This document shows positions 20,520 to 32,600 of a DNA stretch of 64,000 bases, piece by piece. Position numbers and translations under genes: made by a program. The stretch's first letter is position 1, and each line of letters opens with the position of its first letter. The DNA lies in assembly GCF_030867095.1 (NCBI RefSeq), contig NC_081828.1, forward strand, positions 1,441,001-1,505,000, given 5' to 3'. The notes below the pieces were generated by a model. The model was not told the DNA's origin, ran no database searches, and saw only the letters and a list, made by a program, of their open reading frames with translations. Source of the stretch: Alligator mississippiensis (lineage: Eukaryota; Chordata; Crocodylia; Alligatoridae).

Positions 20520-22555
20520 CTTCCTGTCTTCCAGCTTGGAGTGCCAAGTCTGGGGGTAGGATACAGGGGTCCTGTGGTGGAGCCCAGGGGTTAGACCCCA
20601 GGCCGGCTGGGATCCCCCCTGTACCCAGATTGCTCTGCCGCTCTCAGGTGTGCATGAATACCAGAGGAAACCGCAGCAGTGACTAAGCGCTGGCAGGCCC
20701 TGGGCCAGCGAGCAGGTCTGTCTCCATCCTTCCCCCAGACAACGTGTGGGATCGGGCCCGGCTTTCTCGGAGGAGGCATGTGCAGACCTGACCTAGGAAG
20801 CACGGTGCGGGCCACGGGCTGACAGCGGGGCAGGCTGTCTCCCCTCGCACCTGGCTGCACCGGCCCCTGATACCCATTCACTCTGGGGTGGGGGGGCTGG
20901 ACTGATGGGCTCTTCTTGAGGCAAGAGCCACCAGCCCTCTGCATTGCTCCCCTTAGAGGGGGGGTGTGTGTGTGTGTGTGTGTACACTAGCAACCAGGGT
21001 CCATGCCCAGGCTGGCACCTACTGGGGGCAGTAGCCCTTGCCCTGGTCATTCTCAGTGGGGACTGGCTGCTGGGCAGGAGGATGGGGCATGAGCTCTCCA
21101 TTTTCCTGCCTTGCAGCTCCTGGAAAGAGGGACTGCCCCAAAACTGGCAAGGTCCAACCCCGCTCTGCCCCCAGGCTGGATCCTCAGCTGCTGCACCAGG
21201 CTGGGTGTGAGAATGGGTTGATCCTTTCCACCCCCAACTTGCCCTAGAATCTTCCTTCCTGGAGCTAACAAATGGGGGTTTGGCCCAGGCCTGGGGGTCC
21301 TTGCAGGGGAAGGAGCATTTGGCTGCTCCCTGCCTGGGTCCATGCAAACGGACTCCCTGACTTCCCTGGGGCACCTGCTGCCAGCGCATCCAGCCCTTGG
21401 TGCCAAGCAGGGTGTGCCTCGAGTGCCCAGCCCAGCCTGTGACGGGAGCCGGGCTCCAGCCAGACCTGTCAGCCCGGCCGAGCTGCGCGTTCCCGTTCTC
21501 CAGCGCCTGGTGCATGAAGACATTGCTGGGGCGGAGGGAAAGGTGTGGGCTGTTTGGAGAAGGGATGACTCAGTCTGGCAGAGCCAGATGGGGAGGGAGG
21601 GTGAGGGAGTGCTGGCTCTTTCCTTCCCGGTGGATGGTAGTTTCCTGGGACCAGCCTGGGAAAAGCTGGTCCTGGTGCCCAGGGAGCCTGGGATGGTGTC
21701 TGGCTGCGCCATGAGGAGAGCACAGAGCTGCTGCAAGGAAACACAACCCAGGCCTTGACTGTCGGCTCTTGGCGTGGCCAGGCCGGGGTGCCAGGCTCCC
21801 CCGTGCTGCTCCCTTTTCCTGGGGGGGGGGCCTAGCAGGCAGCAGCCCCAGGGAGAGGAGGGGGTTGCTGTGATGGGCTTGTTTCCATGGGCACCGATGC
21901 AACCGCAGAGGCTTCCCAGTGTGGCAGGATGTGGCCGTGCCAGCCCGACTGCCCAGGAGCCCACCGACCCTGCCCATCCTCGGAGCTGGGTGGCACAAGC
22001 TGCCCCGATAGGAGAAGAACGTTATACCTGCCGTGTCCCGAGTGAGGCCCAGGTCCATCTTGCCTGATCTCCACCTTGACCCCCACGAACTCCTAGGGAC
22101 CTCAGCAGGCAGCTGCTCCACGGAGCCATGGCCACGGCTGTGTATCTGCCCCCAACACCCCTGGAGTGCACCGGGCTGCAGCCCCTGCACCATCTGCCCC
22201 CTCCAGCTCCTCCTGTTGAGGTTCCTCATCCCTGTCCTGGGACCTCCTGGTCAACTCCTGGCCTGGCTCAGCTAGCGGTGCATCTTGCCAGGATGGAGGC
22301 TCTGGCCAGGGAGTCTGCGAGGCTGCTTTCCTGAGCCTGGTGCAATCCTGCCTCCAGGCAGAGCTTCGCTGCGCAGTGTCCACTGGCTCCTTGTGCTCGT
22401 TCAGGGGCCAGTGGGTGCTATCCGGTGTGCTCTGCTCTGTGTCCCACCTTGAGTCCACTTGTTATAAGCCTCTGACCCTCAGTCCTGTCCCTGTTTTTCT
22501 TTTATTTTCCCCAAGGAATCAATTATGTCCTCAGTGGCCTCTTTTTTTAAGGAAG
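20520..22555. other. KLF17-DMAP1 intergenic sequence, left part
   Basis: No exon recognised. It holds a (TG)n run at 20959-20986 and otherwise unique-looking GC-rich DNA. Confidence 0.5.
20959..20986. repeat. (TG)n microsatellite
   Basis: About twelve TG units follow a G run. Confidence 0.9.
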
Positions 22556-22559
22556 GCTT

Positions 22560-23655
22560 ATAGTGTAAGGTGGTGGGCCCAGGCTCACACTTGCCCAGGG
22601 GCATCACAAATAGGCCTGTGTCATGCGAGGCTGGAAGGGAGAGTGACTGGGGCTGAGCAGGGTTTTCCCCCGTTCCTCTCCCCCTTGCAGCTTCCAGCAC
22701 TGAAGGTCTGATGCAGAGGCTGTGCCCCTCACTCTCGTGCTCGATAGCTCCCAGTGCCCCTTCCCTCCAAGCACGTGTCCAGTCCCTTGGTGAATCTGGC
22801 TAAACCATCAGCTTCCACTACGTCTGGTGCCAACAAACTCCAGCTTTTAATGCCGGGCTGGGGGGAAAGGACTGCCCTGTGTTAGTTTTCAACTGAGGGC
22901 CTGCTCGTTTCATGCGGTGACCCCCAGTTCTTATAGACATTAGACATTAGGGCTGGAAGGGACCTCGGAAGATCATCGAGTCCAGCCCCCTGCCCAAAGG
23001 GCAGGAAGTCAGCCAGGGTCATAGGATCCCAGCAAGATAAGCATCCAGTTTCATCTTGAAGGTGTTTAATGAAGGCACTTGAACAACCTCCAGTGGCAGG
23101 CTGTTCCAGACCTTGGGGGCTCGGACAGTAAAGAAATTCTTCCTTATGTCCAGCCTGAAACGATCTTGTAGTAGTTTATGACCATTCGACCTAGTCGTCA
23201 TCCCTTGGGGCGCTCTGGTGAACAAACGTTCGCCCAGATACTGGTGGTCACCCCTGATAAACTTGTAGGTGGCCACCAGATCACCCCTGAGCCTGCGCTT
23301 TTCCAGGCTAAAGAGCCCCAGGGCTCTCAGCCTGTCATCGTAGGGTCTGCTTCCCTACGATGGAAGCAGGTGGGAGACAGCCATAATTCCCTATTCACTT
23401 TCTCTTAACCATTTAGTATTTTGCAAGCCCTTCTCGTGTCCCCCTCAAGCATCTCCTTTCCAACCTGATGAGTCCTGGCCTTGTTAGTCTCCTCTGGCCT
23501 CATCGTCTCTCCCCTCCATGCCCCGGTCATCCCTGCTGCCCTTCTCTGCACCTTCTCTAGTTCTCTCAAGGTGTGGGGACCAGATGGGCACAGTCATCTA
23601 GGTGTGGATGCACCGTGAATTTAGACCGGGGCATCGTGATAATTTATGGGAAGGG
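22560..23655 (-). mobile_element. Old CR1/L3-like LINE 3' part, split by a younger insertion
   Basis: Reverse-strand sequence at 22560-22932 and 23371-23655 matches, segment by segment, the + strand copy at 45349-45960. Both share the words CAAAATACTAAATGG, a GGTTTAGC-GGATTCACCAAGGGA block, and a 3' UTR block CTCTGCATCAGA...AGTCACTCTCCCTTCCAGCCTC. The coding part encodes the C-terminal reverse transcriptase region of a CR1-clade LINE and is decayed. A younger CR1 splits it within the coding part. Confidence 0.75.
22933..23370 (-). mobile_element. CR1 LINE 3' fragment inserted into an older LINE
   Basis: On the minus strand an open segment (23276 to 23019) reads YKFIRGDHQYLGERLF...FRLDIRKNFFTVRAPKVWNSLP, the conserved C-terminal end of the CR1 reverse-transcriptase ORF. 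The 3' end follows at about 22933-22990 (GGGCTGGAAGGGACCTCGGA as seen on +). The element is 5'-truncated. Its long open frame suggests it is younger than its host LINE. Confidence 0.85.
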
Positions 23656-23784
23656 GTCATTCAGCCTCTGCATTGCAGCCTCGAAGGCAGGGGCAGGGGC
23701 TGGGGGCTGGTTGGTGCCAGCTTAGCTGTCCAGGTAGGAAGCACCAAGGACACTAGTTCCTGCCTCTGCCAAAGACTCCCTGTG

Positions 23785-24030
23785 GGGCCTGGGGCAAGTG
23801 GACTGGACATTAGGAGGAACTTCTTCACAGTTCGAGTGGCCAAGGTCTGGAACGGGCTCCCAAGGGAGGTGGTGCTCTCCCCTACCCTGGGGGTCTTCAA
23901 GAGGAGGTTGGATAGGCATCTAGCTGGGGTCATCTAGACCCAGCACTCTTTCCTGCCTATGCAGGGGGTCGGACTCGATGATCTGTTGAGGTCCCTTCCG
24001 ACCCTAACATCTATGAATCTATGAATCCTC
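23785..24030 (+). mobile_element. CR1 LINE 3' end fragment
   Basis: The + frame reads GLDIRRNFFTVRVAKVWNGL...LGVFKRRLDRHLAGVI (about 23791-23937), followed by the CR1 3' end GATGATCTGTTGAGGTCCC and a tail of two ATGAATCT units at about 24012-24028. It is about 245 bp, 5'-truncated and well preserved. Confidence 0.9.
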
Positions 24031-27000
24031 GAGCCTTGGTGCAATGGGGGTGATCATCCCCAGTTGCCCCTTTCCCAGGAGCCTGGGAAAGGGGCAATTG
24101 ATCCCCTGGGATCTGCTGGGACAGGAGGGTAGGCTCAGCTGCCCCTGCTTGGGCCAGGCCCCCACCAGCTAAGCAGGGGTCGGCAATAGGGAAGAAGGTG
24201 AGAGCAGGGGGCTCAGGTGTGTGTGGGGGCAAGTTCCCCCCAGGCTAAGCCCATAGCCAGTTATGGCAGCACCGTGCAGGGAAACTGAGGCCAGGGAGGA
24301 CTCGAAGAGCTGCACAAACACATGCAGATGGTGTATGGCTGTGCTAGGAAGGGGACCCAGGAGTCTGAGCTCCTGTCTGGTGCCTTGCCAGCCATGGGGT
24401 ATGGGTATGCCCCAAGCAGCTGGGACTGGAGGAAAGGAGAGGACTTGCTGCAGGCGGTGGGTGGGGGCTGTGACAGGGCCCATGCAGGGCATGATGGTTG
24501 TGCCTGGTGCTGCCAGTAGACCCCGCAGTCACCTCCTGACACTGCTGTTGTGTTGGGGCCGGGGTATCAGCCCTGCTCACGGCAGGGCCGCGCCCTGAGG
24601 AAACATGCGGTGGGGCGATAACTCGGGGCTGCGCTGGAGCTTGCATCTGGCCCTATCGGCTTAGTCACACACCGGAGATTTTGCAGCACGGGGCCCCGAT
24701 AACCCCAGCTTGCACACGGGAGCAGGGCCAGGGCCCGGGAGGCACGTACGCCTCATCCGTGCCCTGCACGGCCTGGGGGTGTGGGAAGCTCCAGCGCCTT
24801 GTGCCTGGAGAGGCAACCGCATTCGGGAAAGAAGCGCAGGGATCTCTATCTGGGCAGCGAGCGGTCTCGGGGCAGGAGCTCCATCATCCGCACCCTCGCC
24901 CACATGTGAACCACCCAGGCCTGGGTCTGCTGCCAGCCAGGTCCCCTCCCCTGCCGGCTCTGGTCCCAAGCAAGCGGTCCCATGCCCCTGGGGGCGGTGG
25001 TGCAGGACATGGGGATCTCTGCTGCTGTGCCGGCCTCTGCCGTGCACAGCACTGTACATGTGCACCAGCGGGGTGGGGCTGTCTGACCCAGGACATAGCT
25101 CTGATGAGCATCCCTGGCCCCATCCTGCCCCAGTGCCCAGGCTGGGCTTACAGCTGGGGAGGGAGAGGCCTGGCTCTACAAGGGGACTGCTTTGGACAGG
25201 ACTTTGGGTTGGGGGCTGTGGGGCACAGGAGGTGGGGAGGGTCCTGGAGAGATAATAGCACTGGGGGGGGGCTCAAGCCACCCCTCAGCTCCCTGGCCCA
25301 GGTCCTTTCCCATGGCCTCGCATAGCACCGAGGCCCTGCAGCTCAGAGCAGATGTGCAAAAGGACTCGAACTCAGGCCCCAGGGAAGGGGGTAAGACAGG
25401 GTCCCAAACCCGGCCCAGCTGCAGGGTAAGCCATCACCCTCAACCCTTCCTCTGTTCCTAACAGCCCCCTGCCCCAGCCCGGGCCCAGGTGCACCCACAG
25501 CAGAAACCCCCCCCCCCCCCCCCCGCCCTGACCAGGTGTGAATGGGCCGGTCCTTAGTGAGGTGAGAACTGTTCCTCCCGGATGGCTTCAGAAGAAACCT
25601 CTGGCTAATGTGTTTATCCCACACACACTGCTCAACAAAGCCCTGGGGGGGCAGAGCTGGGGCTAGGCTCCCACCACTTTGCTATGGGTTATCCTGGGGG
25701 GCAGGGGGAGGTTCAGGGGGGTTACACCTGGGGGCACAGGGCTTTGGCCAGCGCGGCAGGTGCGGGGGTGGAGCTGGACTCATTCAGCCTGGAAACAAGG
25801 GGACTTAGGAGCAGCTCCCAAACCCTGGCTCTAGGTTTTGCAGGGTGGCTGAAAGCAGGGGGCTGCCTACTCCAGGGCAGCCTTGTGGGGGTCACCGAGG
25901 GCCCCTCCAGCTCCCAGCAAAGCTGCCCAAAACGAGTGGCCATGCAGGCAGCAGGGTCCAGAGCCTGGACTTGGCGGAGACCCCCCAGGTCCCCACCAGC
26001 CCCACTGTCCCATGACCCCAGCTGGGTCCTGGTGCCACAGCCAAGCCAAGCCAGCAGGATGGATGTGACCCCTGCTCCAGGCAGGCCAGCAGGATGGATG
26101 TGACCCCCTCCTGCTCCAATCTGCTGTTTACAGCCCCATCCCAGTGCCAGGCTAGGGTCCCCACCCCGAGACCTGCCCCGGGAACAGGGAGAAGAGGCCC
26201 TGCCTGTGTCCATCCTTCATTATTACCAAGCTGTTCTCATCACCCCTCCCTCTTCTCTCCTCCAGGCTCCCGGGGGCCCTTTCAAGTCCTGCTTCCCAGC
26301 CCTGATCAAGGCAAGGGCAGGGTGGCCCAAAGAGCTGCTAATGGGTGCGATGGATCCAGCCCTCCCAGACAATGGGCTGGATCCATCTCCCCTGATTGAG
26401 GTGGAGTCTCCTGACAACTGCCCCATGATGCAATCAGCCCTCAATGAGGGCAGCAGGGCCCAGAGGTGTGAACCCCCCCCCCCCCAACCAGGTGCACAGA
26501 TGATGGTGACCCAGCAATACCAAGCCCGGCTCCCGCTGCCCCCAACCCCTGGCAGTGCCAGTCCCTGTTTGCCTCGGGTCCCCTTAGCCCGGTGCAAGGT
26601 TTTGCTTGCAAACAGGCTGGCCTCAAGCCTGCTTTGGGAGATGCGGGCCAGCTGCAGGCCGGCCAGTGCCCGGCTCCAGCCCCGTGTGCTCTCTGCCCCG
26701 GCAGTGCCATGCTCCAGGCTGCAGCCGCCTGCCCGCAAGGGTCAGGAAGGAAGGCTTCCCCCACCCTGGGCTGCTGCTAGCTTTGGTCCCTGGACACAGG
26801 TGGGGGCTCATGGCTGGGGGCATTGGTGGTCCTACTGGGTTTAAACAGACCCAAGGCCCCAGGATGGGGGTCTGGCACCTCTGCTCCGGGTCACCCAATT
26901 GCTGCACAGGGCTCAGGGGGGAACTCAGGGCAGATTAGTTCAGCTGGGGGCACGGCCTGCCCAGGTACCCTCCTGCCCCCTCCCCACAGGAGCCCTGGCA

Positions 27001-27364
27001 GCTCCCTGCTGACCCCCGTGCCCCGCTGCAGAGCCTTCCCGGGGCGCCCGGTTCGTGCCTCGGGTCAGTTTGCAGCGGACGAGGACGTGTGGACGCAGGG
27101 GGCTGGATTTGCTGCCCCTGGGCTGACGCAGGGCTCTGCAGGTGGCAGGTCCCTGGCTCAAAAGCCTCAGACTGAACCAGGAGCAGGAGAGGTTCCCCCG
27201 GTGCAGCTGCCCCAACAGAGCCGTACAGCGGGACTGACTCTGCCCGGCTCAGTGCTCAGCTGGGGCTGCATCCCCGTGCGGGAGGCGTCCCCGGATCAGG
27301 TAAGGGAAGGCATTTCCCCCCATGTTGTTGCTCAGGGGTGGGGGTCCCTCCCCCAGCCAAGGCT
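24031..27364. other. KLF17-DMAP1 intergenic sequence, right part
   Basis: No coding exon recognised. It includes a poly-C run at 25507-25524 and a duplicated word, GCCAGCAGGATGGATGTGACC, starting near 26050 and again near 26085. It is GC-rich with shadow frames only. Confidence 0.5.
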
Positions 27365-27570
27365 GGGATGGGATGCCCACGCCGGGTCCTGGCTGGAGGG
27401 TCTCGCCCCTGCACTCGAGGTCCAACAGACTTCATATTTGGGGTCCCCAGTCACGTGGGGGGAGGGGGCTGCCTTCCTCTCTTGGGCGTGGGCTGGGGCG
27501 GGTACAGGGGGGCACATCCAGTCCGACCCCTGCTGCAAGCAGAGCCAGTGCCAACCACATCCTCCCAGCG
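27365..27570 (+). mobile_element. Partial LINE 3' UTR repeat, composite
   Basis: The phrase GGGTCCTGGCTGGAGGGTCT is shared with copies at 53590 and 62750. The following stretch (ATCCAGTCCGACCCCTGC) resembles the minus-strand CR1 end near 54108. It is probably two repeat scraps side by side, just upstream of the DMAP1 CpG island. Confidence 0.45.
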
Positions 27571-27619
27571 GGGCTGTGTCCAGGCAGCCTGGGGGTAGAG
27601 GCGGCGATGCCAGCGCAGG

Positions 27620-27823
27620 GCCACTAACGCGGGTTAAGACGGCGCGCACACACGTGCGCTCCCTGCCGCTCCTCCCCGTGCACTGCGCTGCGCCGCGCCG
27701 CCGCGCGGGCAGGGGGCGCTGCGGGGCCGCCACTTCCGGCGCGCGGCGGAAGTGCCCCCGGCCGGGCCCGTGCAGCGCTGCACCGCTCCGCTCCCCGCCG
27801 CCTCCGGCAGCGGCGCCGCGCAG
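27620..27823 (+). promoter_or_regulatory. DMAP1: DMAP1 CpG-island promoter and non-coding exon 1
   Basis: A dense CpG block without TATA box. Two ETS/GABPA-type sites face each other as an exact inverted repeat: CACTTCCG (27731-27738) and CGGAAGTG (27747-27754), separated by eight bases. Transcription probably starts just downstream. The first plausible donor is CAG|GTGGGG at 27823/27824, but other GT sites at 27860-27910 are possible, so the exon 1 end is uncertain. Confidence 0.55.
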
Positions 27824-28039
27824 GTGGGGCAGGGTTTGTGAGGGGGCGGGGGAAGGCGGGTGAGACTCTGCCCGGAGCTGTGAGGGGAAGGGGGCGGCGC
27901 GGCTGCCGGTGAGAGGGCAGAGGCGTTCCGGTTGTCTCTGCTGCGGGGCACCGGTGTGGGGCGGGGCGGGCACTGGGCCCCCACCTGACCCTCTGCTGCT
28001 CTGTGGGACCGGCTGTGCCCCCCCCCCCCCCCCCGGGGA

Positions 28040-29090
28040 CGTGCGTGGAGAGTGCGGGGACGCGGTGGCGGACGGGTCCTATTCGGCCTGGAGGGATGTG
28101 GGCAGCGGGGTCCCCCAGGGCTCGGTCCTCGGGCCCGCACTGTTCAACATCTTCATCAGCGACTTGGACGAGGGGGTGGAAAGCACCCTGTTCGAATTCG
28201 CAGATGACACTAAGATGTGGGGGAAGTGGGCGCGCTAGAAGGGAGGAATAGACTGCAATTGGACCTGGACAGGTCACAGGGGTGGGTGGGTGAGAACAGG
28301 ATGGGTTCAACACTGACGAGTGCAAGGTGCTGCACCTGGGGAGGAAGAGCCAGCAGCACACCTACAGGCTGGGGAACTCCCTTCTCGTCAGCACAAAGGC
28401 AAAAAAGGATCTTGGAGTCATTACTGATGCCAAAATGAACCTGGGCTGACAGTGTGGGGACGCGGTCAGGAAGGCCAGCCGCACCTTGTCGTGCATCCAC
28501 AGATGCATCACGAGCAGGTCCAAGGAGGTGATCCTCCCACTCTGTGCGACACTGGTCAGGCCACAGCTGGAGTACTGCGTCCAGGTCTGGGCACCGCACT
28601 TCAGGAGGGATGTGGCCAGCCTGGAGAGGGTCCAGAGGAGGCCACTCGCATAGTCAGGGGGCAGCAGGGCAGGCCCTACAGGGAGAGGCTACAGGACCTG
28701 AACCCGTTCAGCCTCCACAAGAGAAGGCTGAGGGGGATCTAGTGGCCTGTTACAAACTGGTCAGGGGGGACCAGCAGGCATTGGGGGAGTCCCTGTTCCC
28801 CCGAGCACTACCAGGAGTGACTAGAAATACCGGTCACAAGCTGGCAGAGGGCAGATTCAGGCTAGATATCAGGAGGCGCGACTTCACTGTCAGAGCGGCT
28901 AGGATCTGGAACCAACTTCCAGGGAAAGTGGTGCTGGCTCCTACCCTGGGGGTCTTTAAAAGGAGGTTGGATGAACACCTTGCCGGGGTCGTTTGACCCC
29001 TGCGCTCTTTCCTGCCATGGCAGGGGGTCGGACTGGATGATCTGCTCAGGTCCCGTCCCCCTGCCATACAACTATGACACTATGAGAGGT
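28040..29090 (+). mobile_element. CR1 LINE, 5'-truncated, with reverse-transcriptase core
   Basis: Starts beside a poly-C run at 28019-28034. The frame at 28060-28238 reads [20 protein letters not shown] and FADDTK, the CR1 palm region with the catalytic FADD box. A shifted frame continues through the C-terminus (LVRGDQQALGESLF...FRLDIRRRDFTVRAARIWNQLP, to 28996) and a CR1 3' end with ACTATGACACTATGA tail. At least one frame break separates the parts. It sits in DMAP1 intron 1. Confidence 0.88.
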
Positions 29091-29567
29091 TGGTGAATCC
29101 CGTTGTTTTCCCCCGGGAAAGCCAGTGTTGCTGTTTCAGATTGGCCGTAGGTTTTGACTTGACCCGTAACCCTGTCAGAACCTGTTGGCACTAGAAAGCA
29201 GCGCGCTCCCTCAGAAATACCCGATGGCGGGCACTTCCACATCCCTGGTCTGATGCAGCTCAGTAGCTTGGATGTCCCTTTTCTGGGAGAAGTGCCACCT
29301 CCTTTTCTCCGCTAGCATCGCTGAGTTGTACCTGCCGGCACCTCTCGCCGCATTTCTTGCTGTTTTCTGCAGCTGAAGGAGCGCCGGTGTCTGACTGAGT
29401 GCGGGATAAAGCTAATGCTGAACAGGGGCGCGACTTGTGGGGAGGCGAGGGTGAGGGGAGAGCTAGCAGAGGATGGGGCTGGTTTTGCTGAGAGCGGTTT
29501 TTAGGGGAGCCCAGTCTCGGCGCTCTTGGATTTATCAGCTGTTCCTCTTCTGCCTCCAGAGGGAGAG

Positions 29568-29669
29568 ATGGCGACAGGCGCGGATGTGCGGGATATCCTG
29601 GAGCTGGGAGGCGTGGAGTCGGAAAACACAGGCACCATCAACAAGAAGGACATCATCAACTCGGACAAG
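29568..29669 (+). CDS. DMAP1: DMAP1 coding exon (residues 1-34)
   Basis: The exon begins at 29560 after CTGCCTCCAG. The ATG is eight bases in. It ends in AAG before GTACGA, phase 0. Confidence 0.95.
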
Positions 29670-32600
29670 GTACGAAGCGGGGGCCGGGGCTGCAATCCTT
29701 GGTCGAGTTGCTAACTCTTCTTTCCAGTAGCAGATGAATGAATGAGCAAAATAATTACTGAGATGCGTCTCCTGCAGCTTGTCTATGGGGTGCATGTCTG
29801 CTGAATGCCGGGGGCCCTGTGCAAGCTTCCTACACGTGGAGTCCATGCTTCCTCCACTGTCCGCATGCGAGCAGGCCCATGTTTAGCCGAGGAAACGGTG
29901 TAACTGTATCTGAATGGGAGCTGGGCTTGGGGGAGATGAGGGAGCTCTGGGAGGGGAGCAGAGTTGTGCTCCTGCCTGGCACAGCCCCCGTATGTCTTTG
30001 GGAATCCATTTAAGCTTTGGGAAGATTTGTATTGGCCTGTTTATGTATTTCATTAGGGTGGCGGCAAAATATTGACTGTGGAGGCCTTGTGAGACCTGAT
30101 CTGGCCCCTGCCGCAGTTTTCTACCTGTTAGGAAGAAAAAGAATTTGTTTAGCCTGAGAAGCAGCAGAAGCCCAAGATCAGATGGCTGCATGCTGCCCAG
30201 GCTTACATTTAGATTGGAAATGAGAAGAGGATTTCCCAATGTCCAACCTCCAGGCTGGAGGCAAGGAACTGGAATCGCTTTATGGCTGAACTGAATCAGT
30301 TTATGGCAGGAGCGGTATGACGTGTAGATGTGGAGGCCTGTGCTTGTGGTCCCCAGGTTGCAGGCATAAGATGGTTCCTGTGGCGTGGAAGGTGTTTGAT
30401 CCCTGGGTTCAGGGCTTTTGCTGGTCACCAGTTAGGGCCAGAGGGAATTTTTTTCCCCTTGTGAAGGCTACCAGCTTCTGGGGGGCTGGGATGTTGGCCG
30501 CAGCTAGCAATGAGCAGGGTTTGATGTGGGTCCTGTCAGTACTTAAAAAACCCAGAGGTTCCTGGCTGGAAGGTCTGGCTCTTGCGTTGAAGGTCAGCCT
30601 GAGTGCCACATTTGAGGTCAGGAAGGAATTTTTCCCTAGGCCAGCTTGGCACAGGCAGAGGAGTTTTTGCCTTTAGTGCAGGGACGTCCTCTGGACACCT
30701 CGGAGCACACGTTTACTCATTTCTTCCCTGCTTTTTCAGGTCGTTGACAGCCCTCATCTCCCCTGCTGTTACCTGTGGCATGTTGTTAGGTGTTCTCAGT
30801 GTTGGGTGTGGATTCAAATGGGGATTCCTTGCATCGGAAGTTGCCTACAAATGCAGGGCCCTGGACCCAATGTTAACAGACACTGTGTCCTGTTACAGAG
30901 TATTTGCAAAGTCAGAATCCCGGGACTGTTACCTAACACCAGGGCTGTACTGATTCGCAGAGGACTGTGGGGCTGGAGCCTGTTTCAGACAACAGCATCT
31001 AAGTGGAGAACAGTATGAGTTGCCCCTTGGAACCTGGGGGTGGCTGACTCGGGTTGTGGAAATGCATGCTTGAAGTCTCTTGCAACCACACGCAGGGCAT
31101 CATTAGAGTTTCTGAGGGGCAGAAAAGGTGGTTTTCTACCACATGAGCTGCAGCACCTGTGCAGGGTGGCTGTGCTGTGGACAGCGCTGTAAGGATTAAA
31201 ACTGATTCATCTCTGGCTTGGAGTTGATGCTTGCACAGGGACCTTAGATCACAGCATAGCCATATTCAGCACAGGCAAATGGGATAATCCCAACCAATGA
31301 TGGACATTTATCCACAAGCGCGCTGGGTGCTTTGAAAGAGCTGACTTCCTAAAGCTGAAGGCAATTGTGAGCAGAAGTCACTGGGAGGAAAAAATGTGGA
31401 CAGAGAAGCATTAATGGAAATTGGGAGCTCTTTACAAAGAGCTCATTTGAGAGCTGAAAAGTCACAGTTCTGTAATCAGAAGAGAGCAGCTTTGACTAAA
31501 AGTCCGTCCTGGTTCAGTGGGGCAGTGAAGGCAGCAATTAGAAATAAAAACTAGCATATAACAAAGGGGAGATGGATAAAAGATTATATGAATGAAAAGT
31601 TAGGAAGGGGAAGAAATAGATGAGGGAAGCTAAAGACATCAGGGAAAATCCAGGTGTGGCAGAGCTAAGAAAACTGTGTAGGAGTTTCACTGGTGTAGCA
31701 GGAACAAAGGGTTCCTAGCACTGCTGTGCAGGGGCCATTGCTAGTGGAGCTGGTAAAAATGTGAGTAAGGATGTAAGAAAGGCAGGAGTGTCTGGTAACT
31801 CTTTCCATTCAGTTCTTGATGTACTTCTCGCATGGGAATGCAGAAATTCTTTGACAAAGGAGGGTGTTAAACAGCATCTATTAAATACCCAGGCACATTG
31901 CTTTGCAAAGTGCTGTAATTGGCACTCCCATTCCTGGCTGAGCAGGTCCCTGGCCTCTTGATATCAACGGAGGGAATTCCTGGAAGCATGGAAGCATGCT
32001 AACATGCCGTCACTCAAAGGGCAAGCTGAATGACCTGGGTCATGATGACAGGTCAGTTAGCCTGATGTCAGTCCCTAGCAAAGCAGTGGACAAGCTGATG
32101 CAGGAGCCAGTTGATAAAGAATGGAAGTGTGGTGGTATAATTAATCCAACTGCAGGTGGAGCTGAGATACCTCTGTGAGGTTGTGTGATGCAAAGTAATT
32201 GTGTCAGCAGACTGAGGTGAGACTTGTAGAAAGCACTGCACTTCCTCCTGGAAGGCCTGCTGCTCTAAAAGCAGTTAGCTATGAGTTACTAATGGAGCAC
32301 CTGTTGTAGGGATTAAGAGCCGGCGAACTGACAGGTTGCCAAGTAGTTGTCAAAGGGCATCCTCATCGAGGGGCAGCGTGTGTCGGTCTCCAGAGGATTT
32401 GGTGAGACACTAGACATAGGTCAGCATTTGGAACAGAGACTGGGAAGCAGTCATGCAGTCACCGCTGCTGATGTTCACTGGTGATAGAAGGGGAAAGTAC
32501 AGTAAATCGTTGTGGGAGATGAGGTGGTTGTACAGTGATCCAGACCACTTGGAAAGCCTGGCACATTCAGAGAAGCTGCAACCACGTGCAAGGCGGGGCC

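Noticed and set aside
23019-23276. An 85-codon minus-strand frame as a small gene
   Set aside because: It is the conserved CR1 ORF end (FRLDIRKNFFTVRAPKVWNS), found many times in the window.
26823-27863. 346-codon plus-strand frame running into the DMAP1 promoter
   Set aside because: Crosses repeat scraps and a CpG island, has no family resemblance, and is not joined by good splice sites to DMAP1.
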